Below, in pieces: positions 16,591 to 23,925 of a DNA stretch of 50,368 nt; the stretch's first letter is position 1, and the number at the start of each line of letters is the position of its first letter. The stretch is from an uncultured Odoribacter sp. Lineage in GTDB: Bacteria; Bacteroidota; Bacteroidia; Bacteroidales; Marinifilaceae. The notes under the pieces are model-generated. The model saw nothing but the letters and a program-made list of their open reading frames with translations. It was not told the origin of the DNA and did not search any database. The stretch spans positions 1 through 50,368 of the forward strand of contig CALUKE010000021.1 of NCBI GenBank assembly GCA_944321165.1, read 5' to 3'. Position numbers and translations under genes: made by a program.

Positions 16591-17764
16591 CTACGTATAA
16601 TACCAAGCCTTTCAAATATTCTCCTTCGGGATGATAGATGCTTACCGGGTGATCTGCCGGTTGTGTGAGCTGGTGGAGAATCCGGACTTTTCGTCCTGTG
16701 TTGGCGGCCGCGGTAAATACAGTCTGACGGAAGAGTTCCTTGGTCATTACCTGCGAACAGGAGAATGTGAACAGAATGCCACCGGGTTTTATAACTTCAA
16801 TTCCTTTTCGGTTGAGTTTCTTGTAACCCTGAATGGCGTTATTAAGTACATTCTGGTGTTTGGCAAATGCTGGGGGATCGAGAATGATCAGGTCGTATTT
16901 ATGGTGTGAATGTTCCAGGAAATCGAAAGCCTCTTCTGCAAATGCTTCGTGTCGGGTGTCTCCGGGAAAGTTCAGTTCGACGTTTTGTTTGGCCAGTTCG
17001 ATGGCTCTTGCGGAAACATCGACAGAATGTACCAGTGTCGCTCCTCCTCTCATGGCATAAAAAGAGAAACCTCCAGTGTAACAGAACATGTTCAGAACAT
17101 GCTTTCGGTTGGCATATTTCTCCAGTAGACTACGATTTTCCCGTTGATCGATGAAAAATCCGGTTTTTTGTCCTTCCAGCCAGTCTACGTTGAATTTTAG
17201 CCCGTTTTCGATGGCTACAAAATTCTGGGTTTCACCGTAAAGATAGCCGTTGTGTGGATCAATGGGTGCTTTGTAGGGAAGGGTGCTTTCCGATTTGTCG
17301 TATATCGCTGTAAGACGGCCTCCTAAGGTTTCAATCAGGGCTTTGGCAATGTTTTCCCGTTCCAGATACATTCCCACGGAATGGAATTGAACAACCGCAA
17401 CTCCGGCATAATAGTCTACAACCAATCCCGGTAAATAATCTCCTTCACCATGGACCAGTCGAAAGACATTGTTGTCAGTCCGTTCCGTCAAGCCGATCGC
17501 CTGACGCATCTGCCAGGCTTGCATGATTCGTTTTAGCCAGAAAGAATAGTTGATTTCTTCTTCTTTGAAAGTTAAAATTCGGACAGCGATGGAACCAACC
17601 TGATAGTGACCTGTGGCCAGATAATGGAGTTCGTTGTCGTATACTTTGACCAGCTCTCCTTCTTTCAATTTGCCTTCTGTTTTTGCTATGGCTCCTGAAA
17701 ATATCCAGGGGTGATAACGAAATACCGAACGGTCCTTGCCCGCCTTGAGAATGACTTTATTCAT
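16586..17764 (-). CDS. rlmI: 23S rRNA cytosine-C5 methyltransferase RlmI-like
   Basis: The family methylates a cytosine of 23S rRNA (C1962 in E. coli) using S-adenosylmethionine. The 392-residue protein has an N-terminal PUA RNA-binding domain (about residues 1-75, with RHPWIFSGAI), a central EEHB-like beta segment and a Rossmann methyltransferase domain. In that domain VLNMFCYTGGFSFYAM near 223 is the cofactor loop, LIILDPPAFAKH near 292 the catalytic DPPAF motif, and FTFSCSQ near 333 carries a conserved Cys. It converges with glmM. TATTTTTG about 30 bases upstream is a likely promoter element. Confidence 0.92.
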   Translation of the reverse strand: MNKVILKAGKDRSVFRYHPWIFSGAIAKTEGKLKEGELVKVYDNELHYLATGHYQVGSIAVRILTFKEEEINYSFWLKRIMQAWQMRQAIGLTERTDNNVFRLVHGEGDYLPGLVVDYYAGVAVVQFHSVGMYLERENIAKALIETLGGRLTAIYDKSESTLPYKAPIDPHNGYLYGETQNFVAIENGLKFNVDWLEGQKTGFFIDQRENRSLLEKYANRKHVLNMFCYTGGFSFYAMRGGATLVHSVDVSARAIELAKQNVELNFPGDTRHEAFAEEAFDFLEHSHHKYDLIILDPPAFAKHQNVLNNAIQGYKKLNRKGIEVIKPGGILFTFSCSQVMTKELFRQTVFTAAANTGRKVRILHQLTQPADHPVSIYHPEGEYLKGLVLYVE

Positions 17765-17792
17765 ACAATGAGGTTGTCTGATTAATGGTTTG

Positions 17793-17800
17793 CAAAAATA
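17793..17800 (-). promoter_or_regulatory. Candidate -7 element of rlmI
   Basis: The reverse strand reads TATTTTTG, matching TAnnTTTG, 29 bases before the ATG. A TTTG lies upstream at a 14-base spacing, shorter than usual. Confidence 0.4.
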
Positions 17801-17975
17801 GATAAAATATAACTCAAAGTAGAAAGATTGCGTAATATTCGGAGAAAATTTGTTTGATTGTTGAGATCTTTTTATTGGAAAAGTTTTTTTTTAATGGTAA
17901 ATTGCGGATATTCATCGTAGTGGACGGTTTGGGGGCTGAATGCATGAAAAATATAGAAAATGTAAAATTAAATAT

Positions 17976-18686
17976 ATGAGAATCAAAGTGTTGCCTTCTG
18001 CAGAAGATGCCTTGCGTGTCATGACGGAGCAGTTGATTGAAAAAATGAATCATCGGGAAATTGCTCCCTTTCATTTAGCATTGTCCGGAGCTGGGACTGC
18101 CAGACAGTTGTTTAAGCTTTGGGCTCAGGAATATCGGGATAAGATCCGATGGGAACAATTGCGTTTTTATTGGGTGGATGAGAGGTGTGTTGATCCGGAT
18201 GATGAGGAGAGTAATTATAAACATGCTGATGAGGATCTGTTTCGACCTTTGAATATTCCGATCAATCATGTTCATCGCATTCATGGAGAGCGGGATCCGG
18301 AGGTGGAAGCGGAACATTATTCCGAATTGATCAAATGGGAACTTCCAGGCTATGCTTCTTGTCCCCGTTTCGATGCTATCATTTTGGGAATCGGAGAGGA
18401 TGGACATACGGCTTCTATTTTTCCTTCTGCACCGGATTTGTTGACGGCTGCTTGTTGTTACAAGGTGACACAACATCCGGAAAGCGGGCAAAAGCGCATT
18501 ACAATGACCGGAAATCTGATCTTGAATGCAAAAATGATTTTAATTCCGGTGTTGGGAAATAAGAAGGCGACTATTTTACAAAAAGTCATTCATGCTGATG
18601 AAAGTTCACTTTTACCGGCTGCTTATATTGTAAAGCATGCTCCCGAAGTGACAATTTTTACAGATATTCAGGTGAGTTTGGAATAA
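17976..18686 (+). CDS. pgl: 6-phosphogluconolactonase
   Basis: This enzyme hydrolyses 6-phosphogluconolactone in the oxidative pentose phosphate pathway. From the ATG at 17976 (MRIKVLPSAEDA) the protein has 236 residues, normal for the DevB/SOL type. Motifs are LALSGAGTARQLFKLW near residue 41, WVDERCVDPDDEESNY near 70, and ILGIGEDGHTASIFP near 138 with the catalytic His. A start 12 codons upstream (17940) is possible but adds a basic, non-conserved tail. No glucose-6-phosphate or 6-phosphogluconate dehydrogenase is beside it, though in many genomes they are neighbours. Confidence 0.93.
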   Translation: MRIKVLPSAEDALRVMTEQLIEKMNHREIAPFHLALSGAGTARQLFKLWAQEYRDKIRWEQLRFYWVDERCVDPDDEESNYKHADEDLFRPLNIPINHVHRIHGERDPEVEAEHYSELIKWELPGYASCPRFDAIILGIGEDGHTASIFPSAPDLLTAACCYKVTQHPESGQKRITMTGNLILNAKMILIPVLGNKKATILQKVIHADESSLLPAAYIVKHAPEVTIFTDIQVSLE

Positions 18687-18702
18687 AAATATTTTGAATC
18701 CG

Positions 18703-18804
18703 AAAAAAAACATATACCTCTGGTAAAGATACGGCTGACTCGGAGATTAGAAACATCTTCAAAACGATAGACTATCGCGTGTATTATCTGCCAGAGGTAT
18801 ATGT
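18703..18804 (-). ncRNA. Candidate structured RNA or unusual long terminator
   Basis: A perfect 14-bp inverted repeat (18710-18723 with 18791-18804) closes a 67-base interior. Read on the reverse strand, the interior can form a second 5-bp helix (AGATA/TATCT) and two small hairpins (CGATA-GTC-TATCG; AGAT-loop-ATCT). The closing helix runs straight into eight U. It lies between the ends of pgl and the small HTH gene and could be the 3' end of the HTH transcript or a separate small RNA. A short MITE with 14-bp ends is an alternative, but I see no target-site duplication. Confidence 0.5.
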
Positions 18805-18835
18805 CGGGTTGTAGGATTATAAAATGTTTAAAGTT

Positions 18836-19081
18836 TTAACATTGAAGCATTTCTTTGGCCTTGTCTAAAATAGTCGTGTCATCCAGTTTTACGATGCCTC
18901 CGTTCGGGCCTTGTTCAATATGTAAACCGACCGCTTTGCCTTCATCATAATGGTCTCCTCCAAAATAATTCCGTACAGTTTCAACGTCAAGACCTAATTC
19001 GTCTGCAATTTTCTGCATACTTCCAGAAGGTAGCATGTCTTTGATTCTTCTTAACTCATTGAAGGTAATCATTGTAGTCAT
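18836..19081 (-). CDS. Small helix-turn-helix protein
   Basis: This is an 81-residue cytosolic protein. Residues 21-41 (SMQKIADELGLDVETVRNYFG) look like a helix-turn-helix of the kind that starts LacI- or sigma-like DNA readers. The following segment GGIVKLDDTTILDKAKEML is a small beta-alpha tail. Similar short proteins are conserved in Bacteroidales without known function, to my knowledge. It may bind DNA, but no ligand domain or target is visible. A second ATG at codon 4 is possible. Its 3' side contains the 95-base hairpin element, whose U-run suits termination of this gene. Confidence 0.7.
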   Translation of the reverse strand: MTTMITFNELRRIKDMLPSGSMQKIADELGLDVETVRNYFGGDHYDEGKAVGLHIEQGPNGGIVKLDDTTILDKAKEMLQC

Positions 19082-19218
19082 ATCTCAAAAGTTTTATGGT
19101 TATCAGTGGAATAAATATAGTGTTTAATCTTCTAATAAACAAATAAAACGTTTGCGAAATTCATTTAAAAAGTATAATTTAAAAAATATTTTATTTAATA
19201 TATTGATTGATAGATGTT

Positions 19219-19297
19219 TAAAAACTTTAGCGGAATGATTGAAAAATTATTTTCTACGCGAAAATTCTTTTGTATTTTTGTTCCGCTAAAGTTTTTA
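19219..19297. promoter_or_regulatory. 17-bp inverted repeat enclosing the helicase promoter
   Basis: A perfect 17-bp inverted repeat (19219-19235 and 19281-19297; arm TAAAAACTTTAGCGGAA) has a 45-base spacer. The last 8 bases of the spacer are TATTTTTG (19273-19280), an exact -7 match pointing at the helicase gene. Transcription would begin inside the right arm. It may be an operator, an attenuator hairpin for read-through RNA (the arm ends in five T), or an invertible promoter. Confidence 0.65.
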
Positions 19298-19315
19298 CTC
19301 TATAAAATGCGTAAG

Positions 19316-20614
19316 ATGACTTTTGATGAATTAAATATAAGCAAGCAGATTTTGATGGCTTTGGAAGATGCCGGATTTGAACAGCCGACACCTATTCAAG
19401 AGAAGACGTTTTCTATTATTCGTTCGGGACGGGATATGATTGGAATTGCCCAGACTGGAACAGGAAAAACTTTAGCTTATCTGATACCCCTGTTGATGAA
19501 ATTGCATTATGCACAGGGCAATTACCCTCGGGCGCTGGTGATTGTACCAACGCGAGAGCTGGTTGTACAAGTTTGTGAAAGCGTAGAATTGTTAACGGAA
19601 TACATGGATATCCGTTGTGTGGGAGTTTATGGCGGTACGAATATTCGGACCCAACAGGCGACTGTCTATGAAGGAGTCGATTTGCTGGTTGCTACGCCGG
19701 GGCGTTTTATGGATATCTATATGAATGGTATTATTCGTACTTCTCAGGTAAAGACTGTTGTGGTTGATGAGGCTGATCGGATGATGGATCTCGGTTTCTT
19801 GCCGCAGTTGAAGAGTATCTTGGAAGTCGTTCCTGAGAAACACCAGACTTTGTTGTTTTCGGCAACTTTTTCTGCGACGGTTGATGAGTTGGCGAAAGAA
19901 TTCCTGACTCCGGATCCGGTGCGGGTAGAGACGGAACAGCAGGCAACTCCGGTAAAGTCTGTAGTGCAGATGCGTTATGATGTTCCCAATATCATGACCA
20001 AAATCAATCTGTTGAAATTGTTGTTGGCCGATCGGGCGGAATTCCGGCGGGTGATGATTTTTACGGAAACGAAAAAGAATGCCGATCGTATTGTGGAAAA
20101 ACTGGGAGATTACTGGAAAGGAGAATTGAGTGTACTTCATTCTAACAAAGCGCAGAATTCCCGTTTGAATGCCCTGAAGGCCTTTAAAGAAGGCAAGACT
20201 CGGATTCTTGTTTCTTCCGATGTCGCTGCTCGGGGAATTGATGTGCAGGATGTTTCGCATGTGATTAATTTTGATATTCCTTCCATTCCGGAAGAATATG
20301 TCCACCGAATAGGACGCACTGCTCGGGCCGGGAAAGAGGGAGTGGCTATTAGCTTTGTTGCAGAAAAGGAAGAACCGCGATTCGAGGAAATCGAGAAGCT
20401 GATCGGGCAGCAAGTAGAGTGGATGGCGTTGCCTGAAAAGCTGGAGATTTCTGATATATTGCTGGATGAGGAGAAGGTGCAGACGGCAAATATCGTTTAC
20501 CAGCGAGGTAAACCGAAGGGTGGGGGTGCTTTTCATGCTAAATCGGCCAAGAATAGTAAAACCCCACAGAAGGTACGGAAAGATCGAACCAAGGAAGGCC
20601 GAAAGAAAAGATGA
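19316..20614 (+). CDS. DEAD-box RNA helicase (RhlE/DeaD-like)
   Basis: This ATP-dependent RNA helicase probably acts in ribosome assembly or cold-related RNA remodelling. The 432-residue protein (ATG at 19316) has the Q motif MTFDELNIS...QPTPIQ, motif I AQTGTGKT, Ia PTRELV, II VDEADRMMD, III SAT, IV MIFTETKKN, V RGIDVQDV and VI HRIGRTARAG. It ends in a basic, disordered tail (about 390-432, ending GRKKR) that may grip RNA. An open frame extends to 19214, but the promoter at 19273-19280 lies inside that extension, so the later ATG (or the one three codons before) is right. Confidence 0.94.
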   Translation: MTFDELNISKQILMALEDAGFEQPTPIQEKTFSIIRSGRDMIGIAQTGTGKTLAYLIPLLMKLHYAQGNYPRALVIVPTRELVVQVCESVELLTEYMDIRCVGVYGGTNIRTQQATVYEGVDLLVATPGRFMDIYMNGIIRTSQVKTVVVDEADRMMDLGFLPQLKSILEVVPEKHQTLLFSATFSATVDELAKEFLTPDPVRVETEQQATPVKSVVQMRYDVPNIMTKINLLKLLLADRAEFRRVMIFTETKKNADRIVEKLGDYWKGELSVLHSNKAQNSRLNALKAFKEGKTRILVSSDVAARGIDVQDVSHVINFDIPSIPEEYVHRIGRTARAGKEGVAISFVAEKEEPRFEEIEKLIGQQVEWMALPEKLEISDILLDEEKVQTANIVYQRGKPKGGGAFHAKSAKNSKTPQKVRKDRTKEGRKKR

Positions 20615-20645
20615 ACGAAAACGATCGTTTTTTCAAATTATTTTT

Positions 20646-20653
20646 TATTTTTG
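20646..20653 (+). promoter_or_regulatory. Candidate -7 element of the tnaA leader
   Basis: TATTTTTG, 30 bases after the helicase stop, matches TAnnTTTG. It would start a roughly 190-base leader before tnaA. No clear -33 match. Confidence 0.45.
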
Positions 20654-20660
20654 CAATCGT

Positions 20661-20738
20661 ATGCAGGATTGTAAAAACATATTGCCCTTAAACCGCCTTT
20701 TCCTGAATATTAAAAAGCGTGATGAGTTTTATTTCTGA
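20661..20738 (+). CDS. Possible 25-residue leader peptide of tnaA
   Basis: An ATG lies 7 bases after the candidate -7 element and opens 25 codons (MQDCKNILPLNR..., ending FYF-stop). The stop codon falls in the loop and 3' arm of the next hairpin. Position resembles TnaC leader peptides, but there is no Trp codon, unlike E. coli TnaC, and the start would be nearly leaderless. Low confidence. Confidence 0.25.
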   Translation: MQDCKNILPLNRLFLNIKKRDEFYF

Positions 20739-20757
20739 ACTCATGCTATTTCTTTTT
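20716..20757 (+). terminator. Hairpin with U-rich tail between helicase and tnaA
   Basis: ATGAGTT (20722-20728) pairs with AACTCAT (20738-20744), extended by AGC/GCT across a three-base bulge, followed by TTTCTTTTT. It may simply terminate the helicase gene, or act as an attenuator in the tnaA leader. Confidence 0.55.
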
Positions 20758-20847
20758 ATCTTGATTGATTATTTGCAGAGAACTCCAACGGGTTTTCATG
20801 CGTACGGTGTGAAATTTTTCTAACAATTATATTTAAATTTTATTATC

Positions 20848-22227
20848 ATGGAATTACCATTTGCAGAATCATTTCGAATTAAGATGGTGGAAACCATCCG
20901 TAAAAGTACTCGTGAAGAACGGGAACAATGGATTAAAGAGGCCAAATACAACCTTTTTAACTTGAAAAGCGACCAGGTATTTATTGATTTGCTGACCGAT
21001 TCCGGAACCGGTGCGATGAGTGATAAACAGTGGGCTGAATTGATGTTGGGTGATGAAAGTTATGCCGGAGCCCGTTCTTATTATAAGATGAAAAATGCAA
21101 TTCAGGAGATTCTGGGATTCGATTATTTCTTACCGACTCACCAGGGACGGGCTGCAGAAAATGTGTTGTATTCTACTATTATCAAAGAAGGAGATGTATT
21201 GCCGGGTAACTCTCATTTCGATACGACCAAAGGACATATTGAATTCCGTAAGGCTTTTGCGATCGACTGTACCATTGATGAGGCTGCAGACACCCAATTG
21301 GAAATTCCTTTTAAGGGAAATATGGATCCGGCCAAATTGGAAGAGGTATTGAAAAAATATCCGAAAGAAAAAATTCCGGCAGTGGTGTTGACGGTGACTA
21401 ACAATACAGCGGGAGGACAGCCTGTTTCCATGCAGAATATTCGGGAAGTTTCTGCTTTGTGTAAAAAATATGGTGTGAATTTGCAAATTGATTCTGCCCG
21501 TTTTGCAGAAAACGCTTATTTTATCAAAACGCGTGAAAAAGGCTATGAAAATAAGACGATCAAAGAGATTGTCAAGGAAATGTTTTCTTATGCCGATATC
21601 ATGACGATGTCTTCCAAGAAAGATGCGATTGTCAATATGGGTGGGTTTGTTGCTTTCAAAAACGAGGAACTGTGGAAGAAATGTCAGATGTTCTGTATCA
21701 TGAATGAAGGGTTCATTACCTATGGAGGTATGTCTGGTCGGGATATGAATGCACTGGCTCAAGGCTTGGATGAGGGGACGGAATTTGAATATCTGGAAAC
21801 TCGGATCAAGCAGGTGGAATATCTGGGGGCGAAATTGGATGAATATGGAATCCCCTATCAGCGTCCTGCAGGAGGACATGCGATCTTTGTCGATGCCAAG
21901 AAAATTTTGACCCATGTTCCGAAAGAAGAATTCATTGCTCAGACATTGGGGGTAGAATTGTATTTGGAAGCTGGAATTCGCGGTGTGGAGATCGGTTCTA
22001 TTTTGGCCGACCGTGATCCGGTGACCCGTGAAAATCGCTATCCTCGTCTGGAATTATTGCGTTTGGCTATTCCTCGTCGTACTTATACCAACAATCATAT
22101 GGATGTCATTGCTGCTGCGTTGAAAAATGTTTATGATCGTCGTGAATCCATTACCCGTGGATATGTCATTACAAAAGAATTTCCGATTATGCGCCACTTT
22201 ACAGTAGAGCTGGAGAAAGCAAAATAA
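20848..22227 (+). CDS. tnaA: Tryptophanase
   Basis: This PLP enzyme splits tryptophan to indole, pyruvate and ammonia. The 459-residue protein has LTDSGTGAMSD (about residues 49-59), THQGRAAEN, NNTAGGQPVSM and QIDSARFAENAYFIK. The PLP lysine lies in the MSSKKDAIV pair (K257/K258). Near the C-terminus it reads AGIRGVEIGS; tyrosine phenol-lyase has an Arg (MERG) at the position of this Ile, so tryptophanase is preferred. It matches the Bacteroides-type enzyme at the N-terminus (MELPFAES) and in length. No tryptophan transporter is adjacent. It ends at a strong terminator. Confidence 0.96.
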   Translation: MELPFAESFRIKMVETIRKSTREEREQWIKEAKYNLFNLKSDQVFIDLLTDSGTGAMSDKQWAELMLGDESYAGARSYYKMKNAIQEILGFDYFLPTHQGRAAENVLYSTIIKEGDVLPGNSHFDTTKGHIEFRKAFAIDCTIDEAADTQLEIPFKGNMDPAKLEEVLKKYPKEKIPAVVLTVTNNTAGGQPVSMQNIREVSALCKKYGVNLQIDSARFAENAYFIKTREKGYENKTIKEIVKEMFSYADIMTMSSKKDAIVNMGGFVAFKNEELWKKCQMFCIMNEGFITYGGMSGRDMNALAQGLDEGTEFEYLETRIKQVEYLGAKLDEYGIPYQRPAGGHAIFVDAKKILTHVPKEEFIAQTLGVELYLEAGIRGVEIGSILADRDPVTRENRYPRLELLRLAIPRRTYTNNHMDVIAAALKNVYDRRESITRGYVITKEFPIMRHFTVELEKAK

Positions 22228-22252
22228 TAACGGTTTGGAATTAGTTCAAATA

Positions 22253-22297
22253 AAGGATCTGTATTTTGGGTTACTTGTAATTAAAATACAGGTCCTT
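22253..22297 (+). terminator. Intrinsic terminator after tnaA
   Basis: A 15-bp stem with one G-U pair (22253-22267 with 22283-22297). The U-run is weak (GTCGTTTCC follows), but the stem is long and correctly placed. Confidence 0.75.
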
Positions 22298-22803
22298 GTC
22301 GTTTCCTTTATGGCCTTCCTTTTCTTTTTGGAGAGATTTTGAATATTTTTCCATTCATCCTTCCTGAAATAAAATTTTCGATGTATTTTTTGATTTTTTT
22401 AAGAGTAATACAACGTTTCTTTAAGAAATGTTTTGTCTGTTTATTATATTATTATTAAATATATATAAACATAAATTCATAAAATAATTTCTAATCATTG
22501 TGTTAATATATTGTTTTTTAGTATTTTTTATACATTGTTCTATTTTATTTTATTTTGTTTTAGATTTTCTATAGTGAAAAATTTTTTTATTTGTGCTAAT
22601 TATTTAAATTTATGCAGAAATTTTTACATATATAGTTAAGACGTATTCCTGAAAAATTTAAATAAAGTTACGAAATCGATTGAATAAAGAAAAAATTACT
22701 TTTCATAGGTATCTGTTTTTAACTGTTTATTGATAGATATAGCGATCAACTATAAATTTTCAGAAAACACTGAATCAAATATTAATAATAAATGTAATCG
22801 AAG
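22298..22803. other. AT-rich intergenic region before the surface operon
   Basis: About 500 bases, extremely AT-rich between roughly 22370 and 22700, contain no convincing gene. It holds the likely operon promoter near its right end. The low GC could reflect an upstream activating region or a DNA-curvature element; I see no clear direct or inverted repeat of length in it. Confidence 0.6.
22730..22760 (+). promoter_or_regulatory. Candidate promoter of the 13-gene surface operon
   Basis: TTG (22730-22732), 20 bases, then TAAATTTT (22753-22760) is one base off TAnnTTTG at the right spacing. Transcription would start about 38 bases before the first gene. No sigma/anti-sigma pair, hybrid two-component system or SusR-like gene lies in the window, so a regulator must be elsewhere. 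Confidence 0.45.
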
Positions 22804-23910
22804 ATGCGTTGCTTTACAATTTTGCTTTTGTCTTTATCGCTCCTTTCGTGTAGGGACGATAGTGGCGGAAAAGTGGCTCAGGTAGCTTCTGTGTTTAATA
22901 TCAGATACACAGCAGCCCATGGAGCACTTCTTTTTCAATGGGATAATCCGAAGGTGGATGATCTGGCTTATGTTGAAATCTCTTATGTGGATAAATCGGG
23001 AAATTTACACCGAAACTTAGTGTTAGGAGGGCTTTCTGAAGGTTGGGTTGAAGGGATTCCCGATAATTCACCGTATTATTTTCGTTTTTTGACTTATGAC
23101 AAGTTTGGAAACAGTTCTGAACCGGTTGAAGTAATGGCTTCGGCTTTGGAATCAACTGTGAACCTGTTCTATGGTCGTGTCAAATTAGGAGTGGATTTTA
23201 GCGGAATCAATGTTAGTTGGGAGAATAATTTCAATGAAAATTTCTATATAGAATTGGCTTATACTGATTTGAATGGAAACAATTACCAGGAGGAGATTGT
23301 TGTTGCGGCCAATTCTGCTAGAACACAATTTGTGAGGATCGGGTCTTCGCTTTCTGGTTCACAGAGCATCGATGTGTATGCCTCCGTAGTCGATGAGAAT
23401 GGCAATGAATCAGATCGTAAAGTGCTGAAATTCTATAAGAAAGAGGCCGTTAGACTGAATCGTAATAATTGGCGGATCGCCGCGTATTCTTCTCAGGAAA
23501 GTGATGGCATGGCGACCAATGTACTGGATGGAAATCTGAATACACATTGGCATTCTGCTTGGCGTTCGACAAAACCGGATTACCCTCATTGGGTCGTTTT
23601 GGATTTGGGAGTGAAGAGCCGTCTTGAAAAAATCGGGGTTTATCAGAGACAGAGTAGTGCCATGGTGAAAGGAATGGCTGTTTATGGGAATAATGTCAGT
23701 GCAACCCCTGGAAATGAGTCCGTATGGGAATTGTGTACAACCTTTAATTTAAGTACGTCTGACTTTGGTGAACAGCAATTTGACTTTGCTGATATTGTGA
23801 CCTATCGGTATATTAAAGTGGTATGTACTTCTCCTTCTGGTCTGGCGGATAATCTATGTGCGGCATTGGCTGAAGTTTATTTATATGGTTATAATGTTGT
23901 GGATGAATAA
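22804..23910 (+). CDS. Surface lipoprotein with Ig/FN3-like domains and an F5/8C domain
   Basis: This 368-residue lipoprotein has a signal ending LSLLSC (Cys16) followed by RDDSGG, an acid-rich start consistent with surface export in Bacteroidetes. Residues about 25-115 and 118-215 are two beta-sandwich domains of the DUF4959/DUF4998 type. Residues about 222-365 form an F5/8 type C (discoidin, CBM32-like) domain, with YSSQESDGMATNVLDGN and the closing LAEVYLYGYN. F5/8C domains bind galactose-type sugars or other surface ligands. It is the first gene of the operon, 15 bases ahead of the fasciclin protein, and probably a cell-surface ligand binder. Confidence 0.82.
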   Translation: MRCFTILLLSLSLLSCRDDSGGKVAQVASVFNIRYTAAHGALLFQWDNPKVDDLAYVEISYVDKSGNLHRNLVLGGLSEGWVEGIPDNSPYYFRFLTYDKFGNSSEPVEVMASALESTVNLFYGRVKLGVDFSGINVSWENNFNENFYIELAYTDLNGNNYQEEIVVAANSARTQFVRIGSSLSGSQSIDVYASVVDENGNESDRKVLKFYKKEAVRLNRNNWRIAAYSSQESDGMATNVLDGNLNTHWHSAWRSTKPDYPHWVVLDLGVKSRLEKIGVYQRQSSAMVKGMAVYGNNVSATPGNESVWELCTTFNLSTSDFGEQQFDFADIVTYRYIKVVCTSPSGLADNLCAALAEVYLYGYNVVDE

Positions 23911-23925
23911 TCAAACCTGATATAT

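Noticed and set aside
18703..18804. Insertion-sequence remnant
   Set aside because: No transposase fragment and no target-site duplication next to the 14-bp arms.
19214..19315. 34-residue N-terminal extension of the helicase
   Set aside because: The promoter -7 element and right arm of the inverted repeat lie inside it, and the Q motif starts at the later ATG.
20848..22227. Tyrosine phenol-lyase instead of tryptophanase
   Set aside because: The C-terminal segment reads VEIGS, as in tryptophanase, where tyrosine phenol-lyase has the Arg-containing MERG.
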